Notes: generated from the sequence alone by a model not told the origin. DNA of 23,647 bases from Prevotella sp. UBA2755 (GCA_002353225.1 DEJF01000035.1:1-23647), one strand, 5' to 3'. Positions 13,471-21,449 are shown, numbered from the stretch's first letter. Numbers and translations are program-made.

Positions 13471-15354
13471 TTACTTCCTATATCCATTCTTACGCTGGCG
13501 CTCCATCTCAGCCTGTTGCTTCTGCAAAGCCTCCAGACGGGCAGCAAGTCCCCCCTGCTTCTTTGGGTTGTTCTTGTTCTCCTGATACTTAGCCTCCAGG
13601 ATGGCAAGCAGTTTCTCGTCATCTGTCGTCTTGCGGAGTGTCCACATGATAGCGGCAGAGAAGAACAGGGAGATGAAGTAATAGAAGTTCAGACCTGACG
13701 AGTAGTCGTTGAAGATGAAGAAGAACATCAGTGGCATGATATACATCATCCATTGCATAGCCTTCATCTGGTCAGCCTGAGCACCAATCATCTGGTCTTT
13801 CTGCTGACGCATGGAGATCCATGTATAGATAAGTTGGGCGGCACAGAACAGGATACAGGTCAGTGACAGGTGGTCACCGATACCCCAGATGTTCGTGTTC
13901 CATTCCCAGATAGGGTCATAGGTCGAGAGGTCGTCCATCCATAAGAAGGACTCACCGCGTAATTGGATAGCGTTAGGCACAAACCAGAACATGGCAATCC
14001 AGATAGGCATCTGTATCAGCATGGGTAGACAACCACCCATCGGACTGACGCCATACTTAGAATAGAGTGACATCATCTCCTGTTGCTTCTTCATCTGGTC
14101 CTCCGGCTTGTCATACTGTTTGGTAGCCTCCTCCAGTTTGGGCTTAAGCACACGCATCTTCGCCGATGACATGTAACTCTTCTTCACCATAGGGAAGGTG
14201 ATGACCTTCAGCAGGATAGTGATAAGGATAAGCACGATACCCATGCTGAATCCGAAACTGGCAAGCCAGTCGAAGACATACAGGGTGAACCAGCGGTTAA
14301 TCAGGCGGAACAACCACCAGCCGAGGTTAACCAACTGCTCCAGATCGAGGTCTTTGCCAAACTGGCTCTGCTGTTCCACATCCTGTATCAGACGGAAGTT
14401 GTTAGGACCAATATACATCTCAAACTCTGACGGCTTTGCCCCGGTGGGGTCGAAAGCGGTCTTGAGTTTTGCGTCGAACTGTTTCAGATAACCTGTACCT
14501 TTCTGCTCAAGGGTGCTGTTAAGTTCGGCGTTCTTGGCGAAGTTGTCTTTGGATATCAATGCTACGCTGAAGAACTGGTTGCGGAAAGCCACCCAGTCGA
14601 GTTCCTCCTCGATGATCTCATTCTCGTCAGATGCCTCAGACAGATTATCTGTATCGCCATCCTTTGCCTCCTTATAGAATATAGAGGTATAGCGGTTCTC
14701 AAACGAGAATCCCTTTTCATGCTGGCGACAGTGGTCGTTCCACTCTATCTCCATCTCTTTATAAGAAGGTGCGAAAGCGTTGGCAAGACCTTTCGCCTGC
14801 AGGGAGAAACCCAGCATATAGTCCTTTCCAAGACGGTATTTCAGGATGACTTGTCCACCATTGCCTGCCGTTGCCGTCATGGTAACGGTAGAGTCGGTCT
14901 GTTCGGAAGGCGTGAAATACAGGTCGGCGGTGACAATATTATCCTGCTTGCCTGTCAGCAAGAAGTTCAGGTTCTGGTCTTTCTCGTCAAACAGTGTCAG
15001 GTCTTTCTCCTCGTTCAGATCCTTGAAGTCCAGGATCTTCGCCTTTTTGATGACACCGCCCTTGGTGTCAAGTGTCAGTTCCAACTTAGCGTTCTTCAGG
15101 ACGACATTCTGTGACGCTCCGTTCAGTGCGTTGTAGAAGAGTGCTGAAGAGTCGGCTCTGGCGGCTTCTTCCTTTTTCTGTTTTTTCTCTGCCTCTTGCT
15201 GTGCTGCTTTTTTGGCGTTATCCTGCTGTACGGCAGCAATGGAGTCTTGTAGACGTGCGGCTTCTATCTCCTCTTTCGATGGACTGTTATACCAACTGAA
15301 TCCGATCAGTACCAATGCGATGAGGACGAAACCGATAATCGTATCTCTATTCAT
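13471..15354 (-). CDS. yidC: Membrane protein insertase YidC
   Basis: This 627-residue protein inserts and folds inner-membrane proteins, alone or with SecYEG. An N-terminal TM helix (5-21) is followed by a charged K/E/Q-rich linker (28-68), the large periplasmic beta domain (about 75-340) and the conserved YidC/Oxa1 core (about 355-585). The core contains V-I-T-F-P-M-V-K-K-S-Y, Y-G-V-S-P-M-G-G-C-L-P-M-L-I-Q-M-P, and a final membrane group N-F-Y-Y-F. The C-terminus is basic and Q-rich (QKQQAEMERQRKNGYRK), as in many Bacteroidetes copies, and may contact ribosomes. Length fits the family. It has a full-consensus promoter at 15388-15418 with a leader of about 25-30 bases and is followed by the DUF1846 gene. 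Confidence 0.97.
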   Translation of the reverse strand: MNRDTIIGFVLIALVLIGFSWYNSPSKEEIEAARLQDSIAAVQQDNAKKAAQQEAEKKQKKEEAARADSSALFYNALNGASQNVVLKNAKLELTLDTKGGVIKKAKILDFKDLNEEKDLTLFDEKDQNLNFLLTGKQDNIVTADLYFTPSEQTDSTVTMTATAGNGGQVILKYRLGKDYMLGFSLQAKGLANAFAPSYKEMEIEWNDHCRQHEKGFSFENRYTSIFYKEAKDGDTDNLSEASDENEIIEEELDWVAFRNQFFSVALISKDNFAKNAELNSTLEQKGTGYLKQFDAKLKTAFDPTGAKPSEFEMYIGPNNFRLIQDVEQQSQFGKDLDLEQLVNLGWWLFRLINRWFTLYVFDWLASFGFSMGIVLILITILLKVITFPMVKKSYMSSAKMRVLKPKLEEATKQYDKPEDQMKKQQEMMSLYSKYGVSPMGGCLPMLIQMPIWIAMFWFVPNAIQLRGESFLWMDDLSTYDPIWEWNTNIWGIGDHLSLTCILFCAAQLIYTWISMRQQKDQMIGAQADQMKAMQWMMYIMPLMFFFIFNDYSSGLNFYYFISLFFSAAIMWTLRKTTDDEKLLAILEAKYQENKNNPKKQGGLAARLEALQKQQAEMERQRKNGYRK

Positions 15355-15387
15355 CTTTAATATATATTAATTTCTAAATACAGTTTG

Positions 15388-15418
15388 CAAAGGTAGTGAA
15401 AACCGAGCGAAATGCAAA
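15388..15418 (-). promoter_or_regulatory. yidC promoter
   Basis: On the minus strand TTTG (15415-15418), 19 bases, then TACCTTTG (15388-15395), a full consensus match 33 bases before the yidC ATG. The spacer contains CTCGGTTTTC, similar to the spacer of the S9 promoter. Confidence 0.75.
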
Positions 15419-15523
15419 GAAAAAAAACTTTTTTCTTTCATTTCCGAGGTGAATCCTGCTTTCGACGTTGTCCAAGGTACGAAATAATTAGGAATTATGA
15501 ATGATGATTTAAGATTTATTTCG

Positions 15524-15531
15524 TAACTTTG
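15524..15531 (+). promoter_or_regulatory. Promoter -7 box of the DUF3078 gene
   Basis: TAACTTTG lies 16 bases before the ATG at 15548, within the extended form TTTCGTAACTTTGC (15519-15532). No TTTG is present at the usual -33 position, so the extended box may compensate. Confidence 0.55.
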
Positions 15532-15547
15532 CACCAAAATCAATCAT

Positions 15548-16828
15548 ATGATGAGATACAGATATATTATATTATGTGTAGTTGCCGTTTGTCTGGCACA
15601 GGGAGTAAGTGCGCAGCGTGATACAAGGCAACAGATATTAAACGAGTTGAAAGGTTATGTGGACTCTATTAAGGTGTTGCGTCACCAGTTAGACTCCATC
15701 AACCGGCTCAATGACTCGTTACGTAAAGAGACCGTTGACGGACGTTACTATCGTTTGTTTGCGCCTACCACCTTCTATCATTCAGGTGCTAATAAGGCTT
15801 TGTCGCTGAACCCCAATTCGGGCGATGAGGTGACTGACGCAGTAGATGCCGCCATGATGAATGTCTACCTGAATCGTCCTGACCTGGTGAAGAATACCGA
15901 GAGTCAGTTGCAGAAGACAGGCTCTGTGCGTGAGGATGTCAATCAGGAGGTGAAACAGAATGTGGAACTGGTGGACCAGACTGCCCCCCTGCCTGATGAG
16001 CCGGAGGCAGTGCCAGTAGGTATTGTGGTCACCAAACCTAATTTCTGGAGTTTCAAGGGTGACGGGTTCTTGCAGTTCCTGCAGAACTATGTGACAGGCA
16101 ACTGGTATAAGGGAGGTGAGAGCAACTATTCCGCAGTGGGGGCTGTCACACTTGAGTTAAACTATAATGACAAGGATAAGTATCTCTTTGAGAATAAGTT
16201 GGAGATGAAACTGGGCTTCCAGACTTCCCGTTCAGACAGTGTTCATAAGTTCAAGACCAATAATGACGTACTGCGTCTGACCAGTAAACTGGGTATGCAG
16301 GCATCTAAGAAATGGTATTATAGTCTGCAACTGCTTGCCTATACACAGTTTGCCAAAGGCTTGAAGGTGAACGATGAGTTTGTGTATTCCGACTTCTTCT
16401 CACCCTTCGACCTGAATATCGGTCTTGGTATGGAGTATAAGGTAAGTGCGCTGAAAGGGAAACTGACAGGTACGCTGAACTTCCTGCCACTTGCCTATAA
16501 CCTCCGTTACGTAGGACGTAGAAGTCTTTTCGATGCTAATGGCATGAACGGCAAGCATACCATGCACGAATTCGGTGCGCAGTTTACGGGTGATGTCAAA
16601 TGGCAGATCGTTGACCAGATAGCGTGGAAGAGTCGCTTATATGCCTATACGTCCTATAAGCGTGCCCTGGTGGAGTGGGAGAACATGATAGAGTTCAAAG
16701 TTACCAAGTATATCTCAGCAAACCTGTTCCTGTATCCGCGTTTCGACGACTCTTCAGTGAGAGACGACGAGCATGGCTATTGGCAGTTTATGGAATATAG
16801 TTCGTTGGGACTCAGTTATACGTTCTAA
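15548..16828 (+). CDS. DUF3078 family outer-membrane protein
   Basis: This 426-residue protein has a signal peptide (residues 1-22, ending in VSAQ), a heptad-like helical stretch (about 25-62) and a C-terminal beta-barrel-like region from about residue 165. The barrel part includes the family signature F-L-Q-N-Y-V-T-G-N-W-Y-K-G-G (about 177-190) and alternating hydrophobic strands, and the protein ends in an aromatic residue (S-Y-T-F), as outer-membrane proteins do. DUF3078 members are taken to be outer-membrane proteins of unknown function. The ATG is doubled (ATGATG); either could serve. It is divergent from yidC and convergent with the DUF1573 gene, with a long hairpin element after its stop. 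Confidence 0.85.
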   Translation: MMRYRYIILCVVAVCLAQGVSAQRDTRQQILNELKGYVDSIKVLRHQLDSINRLNDSLRKETVDGRYYRLFAPTTFYHSGANKALSLNPNSGDEVTDAVDAAMMNVYLNRPDLVKNTESQLQKTGSVREDVNQEVKQNVELVDQTAPLPDEPEAVPVGIVVTKPNFWSFKGDGFLQFLQNYVTGNWYKGGESNYSAVGAVTLELNYNDKDKYLFENKLEMKLGFQTSRSDSVHKFKTNNDVLRLTSKLGMQASKKWYYSLQLLAYTQFAKGLKVNDEFVYSDFFSPFDLNIGLGMEYKVSALKGKLTGTLNFLPLAYNLRYVGRRSLFDANGMNGKHTMHEFGAQFTGDVKWQIVDQIAWKSRLYAYTSYKRALVEWENMIEFKVTKYISANLFLYPRFDDSSVRDDEHGYWQFMEYSSLGLSYTF

Positions 16829-16843
16829 ACTGTTTCGCCCTGC

Positions 16844-16926
16844 GTTAGGGGGAATGAAGAGGGGTCTGAACAGACGTTCATGTCGACTTGTTCAGACCCC
16901 TCTTGTATCCCCTAACTTAGGGGAGC
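16844..16926. repeat. Long hairpin element between convergent genes
   Basis: AAGAGGGGTCTGAACA (16857-16872) and its exact inverse (16889-16904) form a perfect 16-base-pair stem over a 16-base loop. Outside it GTTAGGGG (16844-16851) pairs with CCCCTAAC (16909-16916), and CCCCTAA can alternatively fold with the following TTAGGGG (16917-16923). It lies between stops at 16828 (plus) and 16931 (minus) and can act as a two-way terminator. Its right half resembles the hairpin region 356-388, so it belongs to a repeated intergenic family. Confidence 0.7.
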
Positions 16927-16930
16927 AAAA

Positions 16931-17320
16931 TCATTTTGCCTCCGTCATGTCTCCTTCTATATAGAGACGGGTCATCTCTACCGCTCCATTAGTACGTACG
17001 GTGATAGACTTCTTGAAATGACCAGGGAACTTGCCTGTTCCGTTGTAAGTCACCTTGATCTCACCCTTCTCACCGGGCTTTACAGGAGTCTTGGTGTACT
17101 CAGGTACTGTGCATCCACAACTGGCAATAGCCTGATTGACAACCAGCGGTTGCTCACCAATATTCGTGTACGTGAATGTGCAACTTACTTTCGGCTCTTT
17201 CTCGGAGAAGGTACCGAAGTTATGGGTAGTCTTGTCAAACTTAATCTGTGCAGGCTTCTGAGCCATGACAGCAGTCATGCCACATACCAGCATCAGGGTC
17301 ATCATGATTATCTTTTTCAT
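16931..17320 (-). CDS. DUF1573 family secreted protein
   Basis: This 129-residue exported protein has a signal peptide (MKKIIMMTLMLVCGMTAVMAQ). The rest is a single DUF1573 domain with the recognisable F-D-K-T-T-H-N-F-G-T-F, then F-T-Y-T-N-I-G-E-Q-P-L-V-V, A-S-C-G-C-T-V-P-E and P-V-K-P-G-E-K-G-E-I-K-V-T-Y. The family has an immunoglobulin-like beta fold and is very common in Bacteroidetes, with no firm function. The Cys-Gly-Cys pair may form a disulphide or bind a ligand. A TAnnTTTG box (TACATTTG) at 17353-17360 supports this start and a leader of about 25 bases. It converges on the DUF3078 gene and is separated from the response regulator gene by 103 bases. Confidence 0.9.
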   Translation of the reverse strand: MKKIIMMTLMLVCGMTAVMAQKPAQIKFDKTTHNFGTFSEKEPKVSCTFTYTNIGEQPLVVNQAIASCGCTVPEYTKTPVKPGEKGEIKVTYNGTGKFPGHFKKSITVRTNGAVEMTRLYIEGDMTEAK

Positions 17321-17352
17321 CTTTTTTCTCTTTTGTTAAACGAAAATCGATG

Positions 17353-17360
17353 CAAATGTA
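17353..17360 (-). promoter_or_regulatory. Promoter -7 box of the DUF1573 gene
   Basis: TACATTTG on the minus strand, 32 bases before the ATG at 17320. No TTTG at the usual upstream spacing was found. Confidence 0.4.
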
Positions 17361-17423
17361 AGGCTTTTCCTCCACACTTGTATCATTTATTGCTTGTTTT
17401 TTAATTATTTTTACTTAATAAAA

Positions 17424-18035
17424 TCAAACGAGGTGCTTTTCTATCGCGGTACGTACCAATGATGCGGTATTGCTACATCCTAACTTCTGGCGTAAGGATT
17501 TGGTATAACTATGTACCGTCTCAAAACCGAGGAATAGTCTTTTGGCAATCTCCTTCATGGTATATCCCTTGACAATCAGTTGCAGGACCTCCCGCTCACG
17601 GGGTGTGAGTTCTGGTAATGCCTCCTTGGTATTCGATAAGATAGCCTGTGCCTCCTTACAGACATACTTCTCACCGTCAGCCACCATACAGATACCATTG
17701 ATGAGTTCCTCGGTATCGGTGTTCTTCAGGATATAGCCTTCGGCACCATTGTGGATGGCACGCTGTATGACAGAAGACTCAGCATAAGCGGTCAGTATGA
17801 CGATGCGCATGTCAGGAGATGACTCCCTGAACTGCCTGATAGCGTCAATGCCGTCACCGTCGGGCATGGCGACATCCAGCAACAGCATCTGTGGCTGCAT
17901 GCTCCTGATTTTCTCCTTGGTCTCTGTGATGTCGTGGGCAATAGCCACGACTTTTGCCACCCGGCTCTCATGAAGCAGTTTGGCAATTCCCTCAGCCACC
18001 AGGTGGTGATCGTCCGCAATGATGACACTAAGCAT
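17424..18035 (-). CDS. NarL/LuxR-type response regulator
   Basis: This 203-residue transcription regulator has a receiver domain (residues 1-120) with the acidic pair Asp8-Asp9, the phosphorylation site Asp54 (L-L-L-D-V-A-M-P), Thr82 and Lys104 (Y-I-L-K). A LuxR/GerE helix-turn-helix domain follows (about 141-203: LTPREREVLQLIVKGYTMKE, then F-E-T-V-H-S-Y). It should bind DNA as a dimer after phosphorylation by the kinase encoded just upstream. The frame extends to 18101 through TTG and ATG codons, but MLSVIIADDHH is the normal start of the family, with AAAGAGGTAACGAG before it and a TACCTTTG box at 18071-18078. Candidate operator dyads lie at 18099-18121 and 20048-20072. Confidence 0.92.
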   Translation of the reverse strand: MLSVIIADDHHLVAEGIAKLLHESRVAKVVAIAHDITETKEKIRSMQPQMLLLDVAMPDGDGIDAIRQFRESSPDMRIVILTAYAESSVIQRAIHNGAEGYILKNTDTEELINGICMVADGEKYVCKEAQAILSNTKEALPELTPREREVLQLIVKGYTMKEIAKRLFLGFETVHSYTKSLRQKLGCSNTASLVRTAIEKHLV

Positions 18036-18070
18036 CTTGTACTCGTTACCTCTTTGTGGTTTATTGGCTG

Positions 18071-18102
18071 CAAAGGTACGCATATTGTCTGACATAGTCA
18101 AT
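18071..18102 (-). promoter_or_regulatory. Possible internal promoter of the response regulator
   Basis: On the minus strand ATTG (18099-18102), 20 bases, then TACCTTTG (18071-18078), 35 bases before the ATG at 18035. The upstream element has three of four consensus bases. It would allow the regulator to be made separately from the kinase. Confidence 0.45.
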
Positions 18103-20002
18103 CCCCCAAATGTGGGTTTTTATGGTTGTCGATGGTGATATTGATCTCTGTTCCTCCGCTGTTGGGTGTGTAGATGTCCATCATTCCGCCCATCAGCTCC
18201 ACCCGTTCCTTGGTATTCCTCAGTCCGTTGCCGTTATGCTTATCCAGTGTCATCCCTTTCCCGTCATCACTCACATTGACGCTTGTCATGTCCTCATGCG
18301 CCATGAGCTGAACCCGGATATGCTCCGCATGGGCACTCTTCACGGCATTGTTGACCAGTTCGTAGACGATGCAGTAGAGATGTTCTTCCTGTTGTTTGTC
18401 GAGATACTGCTCGTCACCGATAAAGGAGAACGTCACGTTCCGCATGGTATGGCAGTAGTCACGCAGTGCGGCGCGGAGGCCATGGCGGCTGAGTGTCTCT
18501 GGCAGCAGGTGATGGGCGACGTTGCGCATCTCACGGATGGCATCGTCTGTGAGGCGGATAGCATCTGTGTTTCCATCATCTTCAGACATCTTCAGGCGTA
18601 AAGCGGTGAGTATACCACCCAGTCGGTCGTGGAGGTCACGGGCTATACGGACACGCTCCGTGGTCTCGCCCTCCAGTTTTGCCTGCAACAGTGCCTGTCG
18701 CTTGCGCAACTGGATGCTTCTCCAGTAGAGGAAGAAGAGGAGGACAAGGAACGCCAGCAGGATGGCGACAAGAATCCCGCCATAGAGGTAGTACTGTTTC
18801 TCCTTTGTCAGTTGGGCGATGGCGGCTTGTTTCTTCTCCGTCTCATAGAGCACTTCCATCTGCGAGAGTCCGGACTGGTAGTGCTCGGTGGCGTAGCGGT
18901 TCATCACGCCATATACCTTATTAATATATTCCTTCGCCCTTTGCTTGTCGCCCAGTTCCGTGTAGATCTCTGCCAGCAGCATGTAGCATTCCTTGTCGGA
19001 GTAGGTGGCAAGCGAGTCGTCATGGATGCTCTTCAGTCCGTACTCGAGTGCCGTGTGCCATTGTTTCTCCGCCATGGCGAGTTCACAGGCGGCGGAATAG
19101 ACATTGGCTTTGTTTTCGAACAGCATGTCGTCATAGACGAGTGCTAAGGCTTCTGAGGCGTATGCCTTTGCCTTGACGATGTCCCGGTGTCCCTCCATCA
19201 TGTTGATGCGGCACAGGGCGGCAAGGATTTCTGCATAGTCGTCACGCTCCTCCTGACGGTGTGCGTGATAGTAGGCATAACTTTTCTCTGCCGTCTGCCG
19301 TGCCCGTCCGTAGTCGTTCTCGCCAATGTATATCTTCACCAGTCCCTTGCGGGCGAGGGCAGGCATCAGCGAGTCCTTCGACTCCTCTCCCTTCTCGATG
19401 GCTTTCAGGTAGTTGCGCTTTGCCTCCTCTGTATTGCCTATCGTCAGGAAGAGTTCGCCGACGTTATGATAGAGGATGGTCTGGCTCTGCAGCCATCCGT
19501 GTTTCTCGAAGATAGGCAGTGCCTTCTGGTAGTAGGCAATGGCGAGTTGTAGTTTGTCCTGCATGTTATAGACATTGCCGATGGCTCCGTAGAGTTGTGA
19601 GCGCATGTCGTCCACATTGCTTTCCGAATACCGCTTGTCACCAGCCATCGAGTCGGTGACAGCAACTCCCCACTGGTAGTAGTAGACGGCTTTCTCGAAC
19701 TCGTCCTGTGCGTAGTATTGCATCCCCAGGTGGTAGAGTGCGTTCTGTCTTGCCGCCAGTGCATTCAACTCATAACTCAGGGCGAGGGTCTTCCTGGCGT
19801 AGAGGTCGTGCTTCTGCATGTCTTTCTTCAGATAGCCTCTGATGAGTTCCATGTAACAGCGTATCAGTGCTTCGCCCTTGGGCGGGTTCTTGCTATGGAT
19901 CAGTGCCTCCACCGAGTCCTCTTTCGTTTTTCGGTGGTCTATGTAGGCATGCGTCAGAGACATTGCCATCACCCCAAGTAATAGGATAATCATTCTCTTC
20001 AT
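18098..20002 (-). CDS. TPR sensor histidine kinase (HisKA_3 type)
   Basis: This 634-residue membrane kinase has an N-terminal signal segment (1-19), TPR repeats over about residues 45-385 facing the periplasm, a TM helix (406-427), a short coiled coil and a NarX-type kinase core. The phosphorylated His458 is in R-I-A-R-D-L-H-D-R-L-G-G. The ATPase domain has the N-box E548-L-V-N-N-A-V-K, the G1 box D-D-G-K-G (579-583) and G-N-G-L-R-N (591-596). It should phosphorylate Asp54 of the adjacent regulator in response to an envelope signal read by the TPR part. The frame reaches to 20587, but a promoter box at 20007-20014 and the hydrophobic start place the ATG at 20002 (or 19993). The regulator gene follows at once. 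Confidence 0.92.
   Translation of the reverse strand: MKRMIILLLGVMAMSLTHAYIDHRKTKEDSVEALIHSKNPPKGEALIRCYMELIRGYLKKDMQKHDLYARKTLALSYELNALAARQNALYHLGMQYYAQDEFEKAVYYYQWGVAVTDSMAGDKRYSESNVDDMRSQLYGAIGNVYNMQDKLQLAIAYYQKALPIFEKHGWLQSQTILYHNVGELFLTIGNTEEAKRNYLKAIEKGEESKDSLMPALARKGLVKIYIGENDYGRARQTAEKSYAYYHAHRQEERDDYAEILAALCRINMMEGHRDIVKAKAYASEALALVYDDMLFENKANVYSAACELAMAEKQWHTALEYGLKSIHDDSLATYSDKECYMLLAEIYTELGDKQRAKEYINKVYGVMNRYATEHYQSGLSQMEVLYETEKKQAAIAQLTKEKQYYLYGGILVAILLAFLVLLFFLYWRSIQLRKRQALLQAKLEGETTERVRIARDLHDRLGGILTALRLKMSEDDGNTDAIRLTDDAIREMRNVAHHLLPETLSRHGLRAALRDYCHTMRNVTFSFIGDEQYLDKQQEEHLYCIVYELVNNAVKSAHAEHIRVQLMAHEDMTSVNVSDDGKGMTLDKHNGNGLRNTKERVELMGGMMDIYTPNSGGTEINITIDNHKNPHLGD
18099..18121. 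promoter_or_regulatory. Candidate operator dyad, copy 2 (kinase/regulator junction)
   Basis: The core CCCCCAAATGTGGG with flanks CAAT and TTTTT matches copy 1 (20048-20072, read on the minus strand) at 20 of 23 positions. It overlaps the last codons of the kinase gene and the upstream element of the possible regulator promoter. Confidence 0.45.
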
Positions 20003-20006
20003 GATA

Positions 20007-20038
20007 CAAAGATACATATTTGTTGGATAACAGCCAAA
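20007..20038 (-). promoter_or_regulatory. Histidine kinase promoter with almost no leader
   Basis: On the minus strand TTTG (20035-20038), 20 bases, then TATCTTTG (20007-20014). The box ends only 4 bases before the ATG at 20002, implying a leaderless mRNA or use of the second ATG (19993). Confidence 0.65.
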
Positions 20039-20047
20039 TAAAACAAC

Positions 20048-20072
20048 AAAAATACCCCCATTTGGGGAATTG
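20048..20072. promoter_or_regulatory. Candidate operator dyad, copy 1 (divergent promoter region)
   Basis: On the minus strand the core is CCCCAAATGGGGG, an inverted repeat of CCCC and GGGG. It lies just upstream of the kinase promoter and overlaps the upstream promoter element of the OmpA-family gene. The near copy at 18099-18121 makes a chance origin less likely. The cognate response regulator is the natural candidate binder. Confidence 0.5.
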
Positions 20073-20100
20073 TGCAAGTAATAACTATTGTATAACTTTG
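20069..20100 (+). promoter_or_regulatory. Promoter of the OmpA-family operon
   Basis: ATTG (20069-20072), 20 bases, then TAACTTTG (20093-20100), 44 bases before the ATG at 20145. The -33 element differs from consensus at one base and overlaps the candidate operator. Confidence 0.55.
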
Positions 20101-20144
20101 CCAACAAAATGTAACTGTAACTTAAAACATTAAAAGTTGAAGGT

Positions 20145-21437
20145 ATGAAAAGACTGATTTTATTGCTGGTTGTGGCTTTTGCCATAGTCGTGAATACAGA
20201 TGCACAAGGGTGGCTGAACCGTCTGAAGGACAAAGCGAAGAGTAAGATTGAGAACAAAATTGACGATGCCGTGGACAATGCGATGGACAAGGGTATCGAC
20301 AAAGCGGAGGACGAGGCTTCTGATGCTGTGAGGGGTAAAAAGGGAAAGAATAAGAAGTCGAAGAACGAAGATACTGACGATGTCGAGGAGGCTGATCCCG
20401 TTACAGCTACATCATCCGACTTCAAGCGCGGCTCTGTCATCATGTTCCAAGATGATGTAACAGCAGAGCAGGTAGGCGAGTTCCCCTCTAAGTGGGATAT
20501 GTTCTCAGGTACGACAGAGGTTAAGACTATCGCTGGTATAAAAGCTATCAATCCTACTGACAATGCCCAGATACAGCCGCTCATCAAGGAGCAGGGTGCT
20601 TATCTGCCAGAGGAGTTCACCATCGAGTATGACTTCTACTACTGGCCCACCAGTAAGGTTCCGGGCAATGACGACTATATTGGTCTGAACGACATGAAGC
20701 TGATTCTTGCCGTTACTAAGGACCGTTCTGAATTTCCTCAAACAGGAGGTGACGGGGGTGATCTGACGGCATTTGTCCTCACTCATGGCGTTTGTTCTTC
20801 TTCAGAGCATACTTATTACTTTAATGGAGACAAGAAGGGCGATTTTGACTACTCGTTCAAGAAGGGCTGGAACCATGTGGCATTGTCGTTTAACAAACGA
20901 GCCCTGAAGGTCTACTTCAACGACAAGCGTGTGGTGAACCTGCCGCGTGTCAACCAACCTACATGGCTGTGCTTCCAAGTTCCCTTTGATTATATTAACC
21001 TCACCTTCATCCGCAATGTGGTGATAGCCAAAGGAGCCGTTGCCCTCTATGACCGCCATGCACAGGACATGTCTGCCGTCGAGAAGGCTATCCAGGAGAC
21101 AGGACAGTTTGTGACCAACAATATCCTTTTCGATACGGGTAAGGCGACGCTCAAGCAGGAGTCGATGATTGAGATTATGAAGGTTGCCGACTATATGAAG
21201 AAGAACCCGAGTGCCCGTTTTGAGGTGCAGGGTCATACGGATAATCAGGGTTCTGACAAGATCAACGACCCCTTGTCACAACAGCGTGCTGAGGCTATCG
21301 TCAAGGCACTCGAGGGCTTAGGCGTGGACGGTTTTAATCTCCGTGCGGTAGGTAAAGGCTCCCACGAGCCTGTCGCTGATAACAAGACGGAGGCAGGTCG
21401 TGCCAAGAACCGTAGGGTAGTGTTTGTCAAGAAGTAA
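20145..21437 (+). CDS. OmpA-family envelope protein
   Basis: This 430-residue exported protein starts with a signal peptide (1-20). An amphipathic Lys/Asp-rich helix (21-80, starting QGWLNRLKDKAKSK) follows, then a beta-rich LamG-like middle (about 95-305) and a C-terminal OmpA domain (about 320-430). The OmpA part has N-I-L-F-D-T-G-K-A-T-L, the peptidoglycan-binding loop G-H-T-D366-N-Q-G and L-S-x-x-R381-A, and ends N-R-R-V-V-F. It probably links the outer membrane or a periplasmic complex to peptidoglycan. It is divergent from the TPR kinase and shares a candidate operator region with it. The next gene begins 12 bases downstream and has a similar N-terminal helix, so both are likely one operon. 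Confidence 0.88.
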   Translation: MKRLILLLVVAFAIVVNTDAQGWLNRLKDKAKSKIENKIDDAVDNAMDKGIDKAEDEASDAVRGKKGKNKKSKNEDTDDVEEADPVTATSSDFKRGSVIMFQDDVTAEQVGEFPSKWDMFSGTTEVKTIAGIKAINPTDNAQIQPLIKEQGAYLPEEFTIEYDFYYWPTSKVPGNDDYIGLNDMKLILAVTKDRSEFPQTGGDGGDLTAFVLTHGVCSSSEHTYYFNGDKKGDFDYSFKKGWNHVALSFNKRALKVYFNDKRVVNLPRVNQPTWLCFQVPFDYINLTFIRNVVIAKGAVALYDRHAQDMSAVEKAIQETGQFVTNNILFDTGKATLKQESMIEIMKVADYMKKNPSARFEVQGHTDNQGSDKINDPLSQQRAEAIVKALEGLGVDGFNLRAVGKGSHEPVADNKTEAGRAKNRRVVFVKK

Positions 21438-21449
21438 TTAGATATACGA

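Noticed and set aside
17361..17423. AT-rich gap after the response regulator as a terminator
   Set aside because: Only a weak TTTTA/TAAAA pairing is present; not enough for a terminator call.
20003..20587. N-terminal extension of the histidine kinase (829 residues)
   Set aside because: It is antisense to the OmpA-family gene and low-complexity Ser-rich; promoter and hydrophobic start are at 20002-20038.
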